Positions 35,285-42,618 of a stretch of DNA of 64,000 nt are shown piece by piece. How positions within the stretch are numbered: the first letter of the stretch is position 1; every line of letters begins with the position of its first letter. This DNA comes from Candidatus Binatia bacterium. Its GTDB lineage: Bacteria; Desulfobacterota; Binatia; Bin18. A model generated the notes under the pieces. It did no database searches, had not been told where the DNA came from, and was given only the letters and a program-made list of their open reading frames with translations. The translations under genes were made by a program, and so were the position numbers. The stretch spans positions 186,001-250,000 of the forward strand of contig JAJEFA010000021.1 of NCBI GenBank assembly GCA_022820725.1. The letters are read 5' to 3'.

Positions 35285-36004
35285 TCAAACCGAACCCGCC
35301 GGGGCGGTGGTCTTTCCCCTCCGACACACCGGCCGGAGTGGGCACTGCCGACACCGGGGGGTGCGCGCAACACAAATGGTCGCGCCCACATCCATAATGG
35401 CTTGATTAAAGATATGGGCCTGCCCCTTGGGGGTGACCCGCCGGGCAACCGTCCAGAGAAAACGGGGCGTGCGCTGCTGGAGGGTAAGGCCAAAAAACCG
35501 CCGCAGAACCCGGGCCGCATTGGTATCCAGAATGGCAGCGTCTTTGTGAAAAGCGAAGCTCGAGACTGCCCCCGCGGTATACGGGCCAATGCCGGGCAGT
35601 TTCGTCAGTTCTTCCGGAGTGCGCGGAAATTCCCCCCGATGTTGGGTGACAATCTGTTGGGTCGCTTTGTGCAGATTCCGAGCCCGCGCATAATACCCCA
35701 GGCCGTCCCAGGCTTCGCGCACCTGGGGTTCCTGCGCTTGCGCCAAGTCCTCTGCCGTGGGGTATTGCTGCAAGAATTTCTCGTAATACAGCAAGGCCCG
35801 TTGGACCTGGGTTTGCTGCAGCATGACCTCAGACACCAAAATGGCATAGGGATCGCGCGTCCGTCGCCAGGGTAGATCTCGTCCATGCTTGCGATACCAG
35901 GCAATCAGGCGGCGTTGAAACGCCCGGATGGTTGCCGGGTGGGCAATCGGTGGGTTCTTCCGCTGCTTTACCCGGTCGGGTTTGGGTTGTGGCGGGTGTG
36001 ACAC
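35285..36004 (-). CDS. mutY: A/G-specific adenine glycosylase, short form lacking the NUDIX-like domain
   Basis: The 239-residue protein has the HhH-GPD fold of MutY: DLPWRRTRDPYAILVSEVML, QQTQV, EAWDGLGYYARARNLHKA, the helix-hairpin-helix KLPGIGPYTAGAV with catalytic Asp in AAILDTNAARVLRRF, and a 4Fe-4S loop CVARTPRCRQCPLRPVC (spacing C-6-C-2-C-5-C). MutY removes adenine opposite 8-oxoguanine. Typical MutY is about 350 residues because of a C-terminal NUDIX-like domain that recognises 8-oxoG; here the protein ends right after the cluster. It may be a natural short MutY or a related glycosylase. Confidence 0.85.
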   Translation of the reverse strand: MSHPPQPKPDRVKQRKNPPIAHPATIRAFQRRLIAWYRKHGRDLPWRRTRDPYAILVSEVMLQQTQVQRALLYYEKFLQQYPTAEDLAQAQEPQVREAWDGLGYYARARNLHKATQQIVTQHRGEFPRTPEELTKLPGIGPYTAGAVSSFAFHKDAAILDTNAARVLRRFFGLTLQQRTPRFLWTVARRVTPKGQAHIFNQAIMDVGATICVARTPRCRQCPLRPVCRRGKTTAPAGSV

Positions 36005-36054
36005 TGTGGACTTCTTGTGACAGAATCCGGGCGCTTGGGAAAGGGGGATTCGCC

Positions 36055-36083
36055 TTGACTCTGCCAGGGAGAGTCACTAAGGT
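36055..36083 (+). promoter_or_regulatory. Weak candidate promoter for the 89-residue gene
   Basis: TTGACT (36055-36060) and TAAGGT (36078-36083) have 17-base spacing. The spacer carries a small inverted repeat (GACTCT/AGAGTC). The -10 match is poor (three of six). Confidence 0.3.
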
Positions 36084-36116
36084 AGCGACGCGCTATACGG
36101 AGGAGGCAGGGCAGTC

Positions 36117-36386
36117 ATGGCGGGCCAGGAAAACTTAGAAAAAATGATTGCAAAGATCCTTCATCGCCACTGTGAGTTTGGCTGGGCGCACTACTATATC
36201 CCCAGCGAGAAATTCCCCAATTTAGTAGAAGAATTGCTCAAGGTCTTACAGCCTGCCGACGAAGCAGGGGAAGACGAACTGGTCAAACTCTTCCTGGAGT
36301 TGAGACGACATACTTCCGAGCAGGAACGCGTCGGTCAGTTCCTCACCCATTACCGGGTGTTGAGACGGAACGGAGCCTCCTCCTAA
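36117..36386 (+). CDS. Hypothetical protein, 89 aa
   Basis: I do not recognise a family. The ATG at 36117 is preceded by GGAGGAGG at good distance, which supports real translation. The short protein looks all-helical (IAKILHRHCEFGWAHYYIPS, then NLVEELLKVLQP and LVKLFLELRRH), acidic in the middle and basic at the end, with no signal peptide or membrane span. It is divergent from mutY and is followed by a 199-base gap that contains a long perfect inverted repeat before the glycosyltransferase genes. Function unknown. Confidence 0.6.
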   Translation: MAGQENLEKMIAKILHRHCEFGWAHYYIPSEKFPNLVEELLKVLQPADEAGEDELVKLFLELRRHTSEQERVGQFLTHYRVLRRNGASS

Positions 36387-36521
36387 CGCTGGTTTTCTGC
36401 AGAACCCTGCTCTGACTGCCGGTCCGTTCCACGCCGTTCTTGGCCCGACTATTTGAGCAAAAGAAGTGTTTCGAGGGATTTGACAGCCCATCATTCGGCA
36501 GATAGTGCCTTCGGTATCTAA

Positions 36522-36573
36522 AGAGTAAACGTGTCCAGTATCTGCCTATCTATTGGAGGGACACGTTTACTCT
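36522..36573. repeat. Perfect 15-bp inverted repeat, copy 1 of a dispersed palindrome
   Basis: AGAGTAAACGTGTCC (36522-36536) is exactly complementary to GGACACGTTTACTCT (36559-36573) across a 22-base loop. It ends 12 bases before the first ArnT-like start codon. Related copies lie at 41226-41277 and 63611-63662, so it is a repeat family rather than a gene-specific attenuator, although a transcribed hairpin here could affect expression. Confidence 0.8.
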
Positions 36574-36585
36574 CTGAGGTAGTGC

Positions 36586-38460
36586 ATGAACGAACCGCAG
36601 CGCACCCGCCAGATTGTTGCTGGTCTCCTCCTTCTCTGCTTTCTGCTTTATTTTTTAGATCTCGGCCGTATCCCTTTCTATAACTACGAAGAGTCAAAAG
36701 AAGCCCTGATCGTCTGGGAAATGGTGAACGGTGGGGGGTGGATTCTCCCCCTCCGAAACGGAGTCGAACAGCCGCTCAAGCCGCCGCTGTTTCACTGGAT
36801 TGGTGCCGTGGTCTCCTTGCTCACCGGCCAAGTGAGCGAGTTGGCAGTCCGTCTCCCCTCCGCTCTGTTTGCCACGGCGACAGTCTTGGCTACGTTTTTC
36901 TTCGGACGCGCGCTCTGGTCCTGGCGCGTCGGGCTGCTGGCCGCTTTGATTCTGGCGACCTGCCCAGAATGGGCACGTTGGTCAATTAATGCGCGCAGCG
37001 ATATGGTCCTGCTGTTTTTCCTGACAGCCGCGCAGTTTTTCTTTTTTTGGGCCTTCCAGGAGCGGGCGACGCAACAACGGACGCTGTTCCTCTTCTACGC
37101 CAGCATCGGTTTTGCCGTCCTGGCCAAAGGACCGCTGGGGCTGCTGCTACCCGTCCTGGTTGTGGGCACCTTTTTGTGGTGGACTGGTGAACTCGCATTT
37201 CTTCGCCGCCTGCGTCTCGGCCAGGGGCTGCTGATAGCGGGCGGTATTGCCGTGTCGTGGTACGTGCTGGCCCTCTTCCAAGGCGGCGGAGAGTTTTTCC
37301 AACGCCAGATTCTGGATGAGAATGTGTTTCGGTTCTTCACCAGCGAGAAAGGCGGACCGAGCCGAGAGCACACCCTGTTGTACTATTTGCCAACCCTCTT
37401 CGTTGGGATGCTGCCCTGGAGCCTCTTCTTGCCCGCGTTCGGGTTTACGCTCTACCGGTCAGGCGACATATGGCGGGAGAAGAAACAGCTCTACCTGTTG
37501 ATCTGGGTAGGGGTTGAGTTTCTCTTTTTTACGCTGGCGTCCGGGAAACGCAGCAATTATGTTCTGCCGCTCTATCCGGCTCTGGCCTTATTGCTCGGAT
37601 GGTGGTGGCAGGAATTGATAGAAGGGTCGCGAGCATTGTCATCACCCGCGATCAAACGCGTCGTCCGCGGCTGCGCGCTTGTCCTGGGCAGTGCTGGAGC
37701 ACTCATCCTCATTGTGCTGATCACTCACGGCCTCGGCTTTGATCTGGATCATCTGGTTTCCCCTTTCCTGCATCCCCGGGATCGGGCGAATCTCCCCATT
37801 ATTGCGCAGAGTTTGCAAGGTCAGTTTCCTCTCATCTGTATTTGGATTGCGCTGCTCGCCGGAGCAACCGGCTGGTATATCTGGGGGTTAAGCCGGGACC
37901 GATGGGTACCGGTCTTTGCCGCGCTGACGGTTTCGATCTCCGCATCGTTATACTTTGCGAACGCCCTGTTCCACCCGCTCCTGGCCCAAGAGCGGACGTA
38001 TAAACCCTTTATGCTGGGTGTGCGTTCCATGGTGCAGGACGCACCGCTGTATTTTTACCACCCCGCTTCTGACTATGGAGCCATTTTTTACGCTGACCGC
38101 CGTATTCCTGAAATGAGTCAACGTGCCCTCCAACAGCCATCAGATGCTGGATACGTTTCCCCATCTTACCTAGGGGTCGGACAGGAAGACGCGTCACAGG
38201 CTGACGCGGCGTTGTATTTACTCGTCCGTGAGACCGACTGGCCTACGCTCTCAGAGAGCCAGCCTCACCTTGAGCGTCTGGTCACGAGTGAAGGCAAGGG
38301 ACCAGACAAGAAACATCGCCTGGTGCTTGCCGCCTTGCTCCCCCGACCTGAGCGAAATGGGGATACGGAGACAACCGTCTTCCCTGCTCCGTCTGAGTCC
38401 GAAGAGCGGGCAGTGCCCGAAACATCAGATGAACCCGTAGACGAGAACTCTGCATCGTGA
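36586..38460 (+). CDS. ArnT/PMT-family (GT39/GT83) membrane glycosyltransferase
   Basis: The 624-residue protein has about a dozen transmembrane segments and the catalytic first periplasmic loop of dolichol-P-mannose-like and ArnT enzymes: LGRIPFYNYEESKEALIVWE (acidic pair near residue 35) and PLRNGVEQPLKPPLFHWIGA. Later it has SGKRSNYVLPLYPALALLLG, typical of this group. Such enzymes take a sugar from a polyprenyl-phosphate carrier and add it to lipid A, another lipid or protein at the periplasmic face. The hydrophilic, acidic tail of about 60 residues is unusual. The second homologue overlaps its stop by four bases. Confidence 0.85.
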   Translation: MNEPQRTRQIVAGLLLLCFLLYFLDLGRIPFYNYEESKEALIVWEMVNGGGWILPLRNGVEQPLKPPLFHWIGAVVSLLTGQVSELAVRLPSALFATATVLATFFFGRALWSWRVGLLAALILATCPEWARWSINARSDMVLLFFLTAAQFFFFWAFQERATQQRTLFLFYASIGFAVLAKGPLGLLLPVLVVGTFLWWTGELAFLRRLRLGQGLLIAGGIAVSWYVLALFQGGGEFFQRQILDENVFRFFTSEKGGPSREHTLLYYLPTLFVGMLPWSLFLPAFGFTLYRSGDIWREKKQLYLLIWVGVEFLFFTLASGKRSNYVLPLYPALALLLGWWWQELIEGSRALSSPAIKRVVRGCALVLGSAGALILIVLITHGLGFDLDHLVSPFLHPRDRANLPIIAQSLQGQFPLICIWIALLAGATGWYIWGLSRDRWVPVFAALTVSISASLYFANALFHPLLAQERTYKPFMLGVRSMVQDAPLYFYHPASDYGAIFYADRRIPEMSQRALQQPSDAGYVSPSYLGVGQEDASQADAALYLLVRETDWPTLSESQPHLERLVTSEGKGPDKKHRLVLAALLPRPERNGDTETTVFPAPSESEERAVPETSDEPVDENSAS

Positions 38461-40274
38461 ACCGCCGCTCCGTGCGTGCCGTTCGTACTGTCGAGGAAAA
38501 GCTGTTGCCATCCCGTGTTCTCTTCTTTGGCGTGTTTCTCGGCCTTTTCTGTGGCCTGATATTCATTTGGGGCCTGGGTGACATCCCTTTTTACACCAAG
38601 GGACAACCGCGTGAGGCGACCGTTGTCTGGGAGATCTATCACAACGGGGACTGGGTTCTGCCTTTGCGCAACGGCCATATCATTCCGTCCAAACCGCCGC
38701 TCTTTCACTGGCTTGGAACGTCGGCTGCGCTCGCCCTGGGCCAGTTGAGCGAGTTCTCGATTCGCTTCCCTTCAGCGTTACTGGCTCTGCTTGGGGTGCT
38801 CCTGACCTATCGGGTCGGTGTCGTCCTGTGGGGAGTTGAGGCAGGACTCGTTGCCGGTCTGACCCTGGCCACCAGCTTTGAGTGGGTCCGGGCTGCAACA
38901 ACGGCCCGGGTGGATATGACGCTGACCTTTTTTATGGTCGCGGCCTTCTTTTCCTTTTGGTCCATGTATCGAAAGCAACGGGCCTGTCCTGAGCCTGGTC
39001 GAAGGGTGGGCTGGCTTGAGGCGCTCGGTTTCTCCTGTCTTCTCGGTCTAGCAACCCTGGCCAAAGGACCTATTGGTGCGGCGCTGCCGGGACTGGTTAT
39101 CGGCGTATTCCTGTGTGTCAAACGCGATCTGCTGTTTGTCCGTCACCTGCACCTCGCCATGGGCGGTTTGCTGTTCCTCCTCATCGCCGGGTCGTGGTAC
39201 GCGCTGGCCCTGTGGCAGGGCGGTGAGGAATTTTTTTACAAGCAGATTATGAAAGAGAACATAGATCGGTTTTTGTGGAGCGGGTCGGCCGGCGCCGGGC
39301 ATGTCCATCCCTTCTATTATTTTATTCCCAACCTGTTCCTGGGCATGGCCCCATGGAGCTTTTTCTTTCCACCGCTGTTCTATTTTTTATACCAATGTCG
39401 GCAGGATTGGACCGAGAAGAATTTCACCTATCTGATTGTCTGGATCGTCACGATTTTCGTGTTCTATTCGATTTCGAGCAGTAAACGTACGGTGTATATC
39501 CTGCCCATCTATCCGGCTATTGCCCTGCTGCTGGGAGCCTGGTGGCAGGAACTCCGTCGAGGAGAGATCGACCTGCCACCCGGCTTTCTCGCGTTGCTGA
39601 AGGCTGCTGGCGCGGTCTGCTGTGGGGTGATCGGTCTGGCCATGCTTGGCGTGATTGCCCAGGCCGGCGGATTTGATCCGCTGGGTCTGATCCGACCGTT
39701 TCTGCATCCCAAAGACCAGAGCAATCTGCCCATGTTTACGGGTATCGTTGCCGACCATCCCGGCGCGTTTGCCGGCTGGTTTTTGGGCGTTGGTGGCGCC
39801 CTGGTCTTGTTGGTCTGGGGACTGCGCCGTCAGTCCTGGGACCGCGTGTTTGGCGGACTGGTGGTGTTCACGACGAGCATCTTTTTGCTCATCAACCACG
39901 TGATTCAGCCCACTCTTGCCGCCGCGCGGACCTTTCGGCCCTTTATGGGCCGCGTTGTCGAGCGGGTGGGGGAACAGTCTCTCTTCTTTTTTCGGAGCTT
40001 TGACAGCGGAGCCCTGTATTATTCCGGCCGGCGCATCCCCTTTTATTTCCCGCCTACAACCCCGAAGACCAGCTATTTCATCCTGCTCTGGGAAGAAGAG
40101 TGGGAACGCCTTCAGGCCGATGGCTTGGCGGATCAGCTTCACATCAGTGATACCAGCAAAGGCACCGGTCCCAAGGGCAATCACCGACTCCATCTGGTTG
40201 AAGTCCCGGCCAGCCTCGAACTCCCGCCCTGGGAAGACGACCTGAAGGGGTTGATTCGCAAGGATGCGATGTGA
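38457..40274 (+). CDS. ArnT/PMT-family membrane glycosyltransferase, second paralogue
   Basis: The 605-residue protein is paralogous to the preceding one: LGDIPFYTKGQPREATVVWE and PLRNGHIIPSKPPLFHWLGT occupy the same positions, and SSSKRTVYILPIYPAIALLL corresponds to the later conserved loop. It has about twelve membrane segments. It is coupled to the first gene by a four-base overlap, suggesting the two act on the same lipid-linked sugar pathway. At 38983-39008 an in-frame CCTGTCCTGAGCCTGGTCGA sequence encodes ACPEPGRRV; this resembles a widespread dispersed repeat inserted within a loop between membrane segments, and a relative recurs at 52700. Confidence 0.85.
   Translation: MNRRSVRAVRTVEEKLLPSRVLFFGVFLGLFCGLIFIWGLGDIPFYTKGQPREATVVWEIYHNGDWVLPLRNGHIIPSKPPLFHWLGTSAALALGQLSEFSIRFPSALLALLGVLLTYRVGVVLWGVEAGLVAGLTLATSFEWVRAATTARVDMTLTFFMVAAFFSFWSMYRKQRACPEPGRRVGWLEALGFSCLLGLATLAKGPIGAALPGLVIGVFLCVKRDLLFVRHLHLAMGGLLFLLIAGSWYALALWQGGEEFFYKQIMKENIDRFLWSGSAGAGHVHPFYYFIPNLFLGMAPWSFFFPPLFYFLYQCRQDWTEKNFTYLIVWIVTIFVFYSISSSKRTVYILPIYPAIALLLGAWWQELRRGEIDLPPGFLALLKAAGAVCCGVIGLAMLGVIAQAGGFDPLGLIRPFLHPKDQSNLPMFTGIVADHPGAFAGWFLGVGGALVLLVWGLRRQSWDRVFGGLVVFTTSIFLLINHVIQPTLAAARTFRPFMGRVVERVGEQSLFFFRSFDSGALYYSGRRIPFYFPPTTPKTSYFILLWEEEWERLQADGLADQLHISDTSKGTGPKGNHRLHLVEVPASLELPPWEDDLKGLIRKDAM
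38983..39008. repeat. Dispersed repeat inserted in frame in a coding sequence
   Basis: The sequence CCTGTCCTGAGCCTGGTCGA plus AGGGTG lies inside the second ArnT-like gene. Its core (CCTGAGC...GTCGAAGGG) recurs in the inverted repeat at 52693-52743. In many genomes this core is an intergenic repeat; here it adds about nine residues without shifting the frame. Confidence 0.55.
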
Positions 40275-40321
40275 CCAGTGTCAGAAGCCGAGAGTCTGGC
40301 GCCGGCCCGCGTGGACACTTC

Positions 40322-40363
40322 AGGAACCCACCCCGGCCCTTCGGGCCATCCCTCCTTGGAGGG
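40322..40363. repeat. Dispersed repeat (GGAACCCACCCCGGCCC type)
   Basis: It matches in inverse orientation the sequence at 5124-5167, with TCCTTGGAGGGG at one end and GGAACCCACCCCGGCCC at the other. Internal complementarity (GGCCCTTCGGGCC, CTCCTTGGAG) makes it hairpin-forming. Confidence 0.65.
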
Positions 40364-40563
40364 GTGATGCACATTGTGGCGTAAGCCTCCCAGGGACCGG
40401 TCCGGCGGCCCCTGCCTCAGGCCGCTCGCCCGCCCACTACCTGGGAGCGTGGCCATCTTGGCCGCTTGCGGGCTGGAAGCCCGCACTCCTGGCCCCCTGC
40501 ACGGCGCAGGGGAGCGGGGGGCCGCCGAGTCATGTTATGCATCACACGTCCCGAGAGGGGAGG
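40351..40563. repeat. Module with terminal inverted repeats, copy 1
   Basis: The left end reads CTCCTTGGAGGGGTGATGCA and the right end, read inversely, CCCCTCTCGGGACGTGTGAT then GC. The interior is G+C-rich with no open frame of interest. Copy 2 at 41035-41224 has ends of the same consensus (GACGKGTGATGC). Confidence 0.5.
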
Positions 40564-41034
40564 AGAAGGGAGCGACCCGGTTTTATCGTGTCTGCGGGGT
40601 ACTATGGGGATGCTTATTATCAAACACTGTTCTTCTCTAACAAACTCTTCCCAAAAACATAGGGGGGGGGGTCTCCGACCTGAATTCAATAAAATCAATA
40701 ACTTATTAAACCGCGAGGCGCCTTTTTGTGCACAATTGGGCGGCGTATTGAACTGTTAAGTGTCTTTTTGGGCGTCATTTGAGAGCCTATACGACCGATA
40801 GGAGGGGCAACACAGGCAGCACCCCTACACAATGGTGGTCCAATCACCAATTCAAAGTCAGCTATATGAAACAGCGTTCTATACCCGGTGGGCACCGCCC
40901 TCGTTTCGCTCATATCGTCTGCTGCTTTCGAGCCGGAATATATTCTCTCCTTGTCCTGTATTCAATACCGGCATTCCCCGCAGTACCCGCTCTCTGTCGG
41001 GGTGCCTGCTGAAGACAGGAACTTTGCCTCTCCC

Positions 41035-41224
41035 CTCCTCGGACGGGTGATGCGTATTGTGTCGATTGTCCCCCCCTGGCCGTCCGCCCGCGCCCTCACT
41101 CGGCCCTGCGGGCCACCCTCTCCCAGAGGGCGAGGGTAAAAAAGCCCCTCTCCCTCTGGGAGAGGGGTTGGGGTGAGGGCCAAACCGCCACACAAGTTCA
41201 TTTGCATCACACGTCTTGGGAGGG
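41035..41224. repeat. Module with terminal inverted repeats, copy 2, with an internal hairpin
   Basis: The left end is CTCCTCGGACGGGTGATGC and the right end, read inversely, CCCTCCCAAGACGTGTGATG then C. Inside, CCCTCTCCCAGAGGG (41116-41130) pairs perfectly with CCCTCTGGGAGAGGG (41152-41166), flanked by GCCCTCAC/GTGAGGGC. This is a MITE-like shape without a coding region. Confidence 0.5.
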
Positions 41225-41225
41225 A

Positions 41226-41277
41226 AAAGGAAACGTGTCCAGCCTTTGTTTGGCTGTTGGAGGACACGCTTCCTCTT
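41226..41277. repeat. Dispersed palindrome, copy 2
   Basis: AGGAAACGTGTCC (41228-41240) and GGACACGCTTCCT (41262-41274) pair with one mismatch. Arms and loop resemble the copies at 36522 and 63611. Confidence 0.65.
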
Positions 41278-41360
41278 TGTGCCGCGTAGCGGCGGGGTGG
41301 GTTATCCTCGGCCCAGCGGCCACCACGTCTCGTGAGTGCTGGTCACGGCCCCGAATGTTC

Positions 41361-42458
41361 TCAGACCCTGCCCGTAGCCGTGAACAGAGCCAGCTGTCGC
41401 GTCTGGCCGGGCCGCCGAAAGGCCGCAGTCGACAGCTGGGGGAAGGGCTTATCCAGTCCGGCTTTGCGGCTCATCGCGGCAAACAGGTCATGAATCGACT
41501 CGGCAAACACTCCCTCCCCCCGCATCCGAGTCTTCCACCGCGCGTCGTTCAGCTTTCCCTGCCGCATTGAGCGAATCCGGTTCAAGACCTTGTTTTTTCG
41601 TTCGGGATAGTGGTCTTCCAGCCACTGACTGAAGAGTTCGGACACGCCATACGGCAGCCGCACAATGGTATGCCCGGCAAACTGCGCACCAGCCTGGGCG
41701 GCAGCCTTGAGCAGAGCCGGGATCTCGTGATCGGTCAGTCCGGGAATAATGGGAGCGATCATCACGCCAACCGGAATACCCGTCTCGGCCAGAGCGGTAA
41801 TAGCGGCCAGGCGACGTGCCGGGGTCGAGGTCCGCGGTTCGAGACAACGAGCCAACTCGGCGTTCAGCGTGGTCAGCGATACCCCCACCCAGGCGGCCCG
41901 ATCTTCGGCCAGTTCAGCCAGCAGGTCACAGTCGCGGGTCACCAAAGCACTCTTGGTCACAATACAGACTGGGTTGTGATAGGCGGCCAGCACCTTGAGA
42001 CAGCCACGGGTCAACTCAAGCTGGCGCTCAACCGGCTGGTAAGGGTCGGTGATGCCGCTGAAAAAGATCGGCTGGGGCTGCCAGGACGGTGCGGCCAGCG
42101 TTTTGTCCAGCAGTTGGGGCGCGTCCTGTTTGACCATCAGATTCGTTTCAAAGTCCAGGCCGGCCGAGAATCCGAGCCACTCATGGGTCGGACGGGCGTA
42201 GCAATAGATGCAACCGTGCTCACATCCGCGGTAGGGATTGAGGCTGACCCGAAAGCCGACATCCGGGCTGGTGTTATAGCTGAGAATGGTCCGCGAGGGG
42301 TCGCACAAAAGACGGGTTTTCGGGCCGGGCTGGTCTGGGGCTGAATCCAGCGTATCAGGATCAGGCTCATAGGCGATGGTCTCAAAGCGATTCGTCGGAT
42401 TGCGAGGCGTACCACGCCCCTTGAGCCGGGTGGTGGGGTGTTGCATAAGGCTGTCCAT
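41361..42458 (-). CDS. PA0069-type radical SAM protein (SplB-like)
   Basis: The 365-residue protein has the radical SAM cluster motif CEHGCIYCYARPTHEW (C-x3-C-x2-C), preceded by LNPYRGC, and the PIFFSGITDPYQPVERQLEL segment that marks the SplB-related, PA0069 subgroup. Members resemble spore photoproduct lyase in the core, but their reaction has not been established to my knowledge. A second start at 42446 (MQHP) is possible. The C-terminal part, with KVLNRIRSMRQGKLNDARW, is typical of the group. It is divergent from the SIR2-domain gene. Cytoplasmic and 4Fe-4S dependent by family; function unknown. Confidence 0.85.
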   Translation of the reverse strand: MDSLMQHPTTRLKGRGTPRNPTNRFETIAYEPDPDTLDSAPDQPGPKTRLLCDPSRTILSYNTSPDVGFRVSLNPYRGCEHGCIYCYARPTHEWLGFSAGLDFETNLMVKQDAPQLLDKTLAAPSWQPQPIFFSGITDPYQPVERQLELTRGCLKVLAAYHNPVCIVTKSALVTRDCDLLAELAEDRAAWVGVSLTTLNAELARCLEPRTSTPARRLAAITALAETGIPVGVMIAPIIPGLTDHEIPALLKAAAQAGAQFAGHTIVRLPYGVSELFSQWLEDHYPERKNKVLNRIRSMRQGKLNDARWKTRMRGEGVFAESIHDLFAAMSRKAGLDKPFPQLSTAAFRRPGQTRQLALFTATGRV

Positions 42459-42492
42459 CCGACGGGAAGCCTAGCACTTTCGCTTTATTTTC

Positions 42493-42545
42493 GCTATAGA
42501 CTGATATAGCACCCACCGAGATTTTTTCCCTTCGTCAAGTATAAT
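42493..42545 (+). promoter_or_regulatory. Candidate control region of the SIR2-domain gene
   Basis: An inverted repeat GCTATA/TATAGC spans 42493-42510, and a perfect TATAAT stands at 42540-42545 without a clear -35. The local base composition is more AT-rich than the surroundings. The gene start at 42619 has no strong ribosome-binding site, and ACTGAT/ATCAGT (about 42591-42616) could form a small hairpin just before it. Confidence 0.3.
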
Positions 42546-42618
42546 AGACTGCAAGGAGAGGCGTTTCTACGTAGTCCACTGAATTGAAGCACTGATCCTT
42601 ACGCAATATCATCAGTGT

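Larger units (their letters stand above)
40275..41360. other. Gene-free, repeat-rich intergenic region of about 1.1 kb
   Basis: No convincing gene is present; the open frames here look unlike proteins and run through repeats. The region holds a copy of the GGAACCCACCCCGGCCC repeat (40322-40363), two modules bounded by inverted GTGATGC ends (40351-40563 and 41035-41224), a more AT-rich middle (about 40600-41000) in which I see nothing recognisable, and a palindrome copy at 41226-41277. Confidence 0.7.

Noticed and set aside
40264..40759. Several small frames after the ArnT-like genes
   Set aside because: They run through dispersed repeats and G/C-rich palindromes and change sense with each repeat unit; no start signal.
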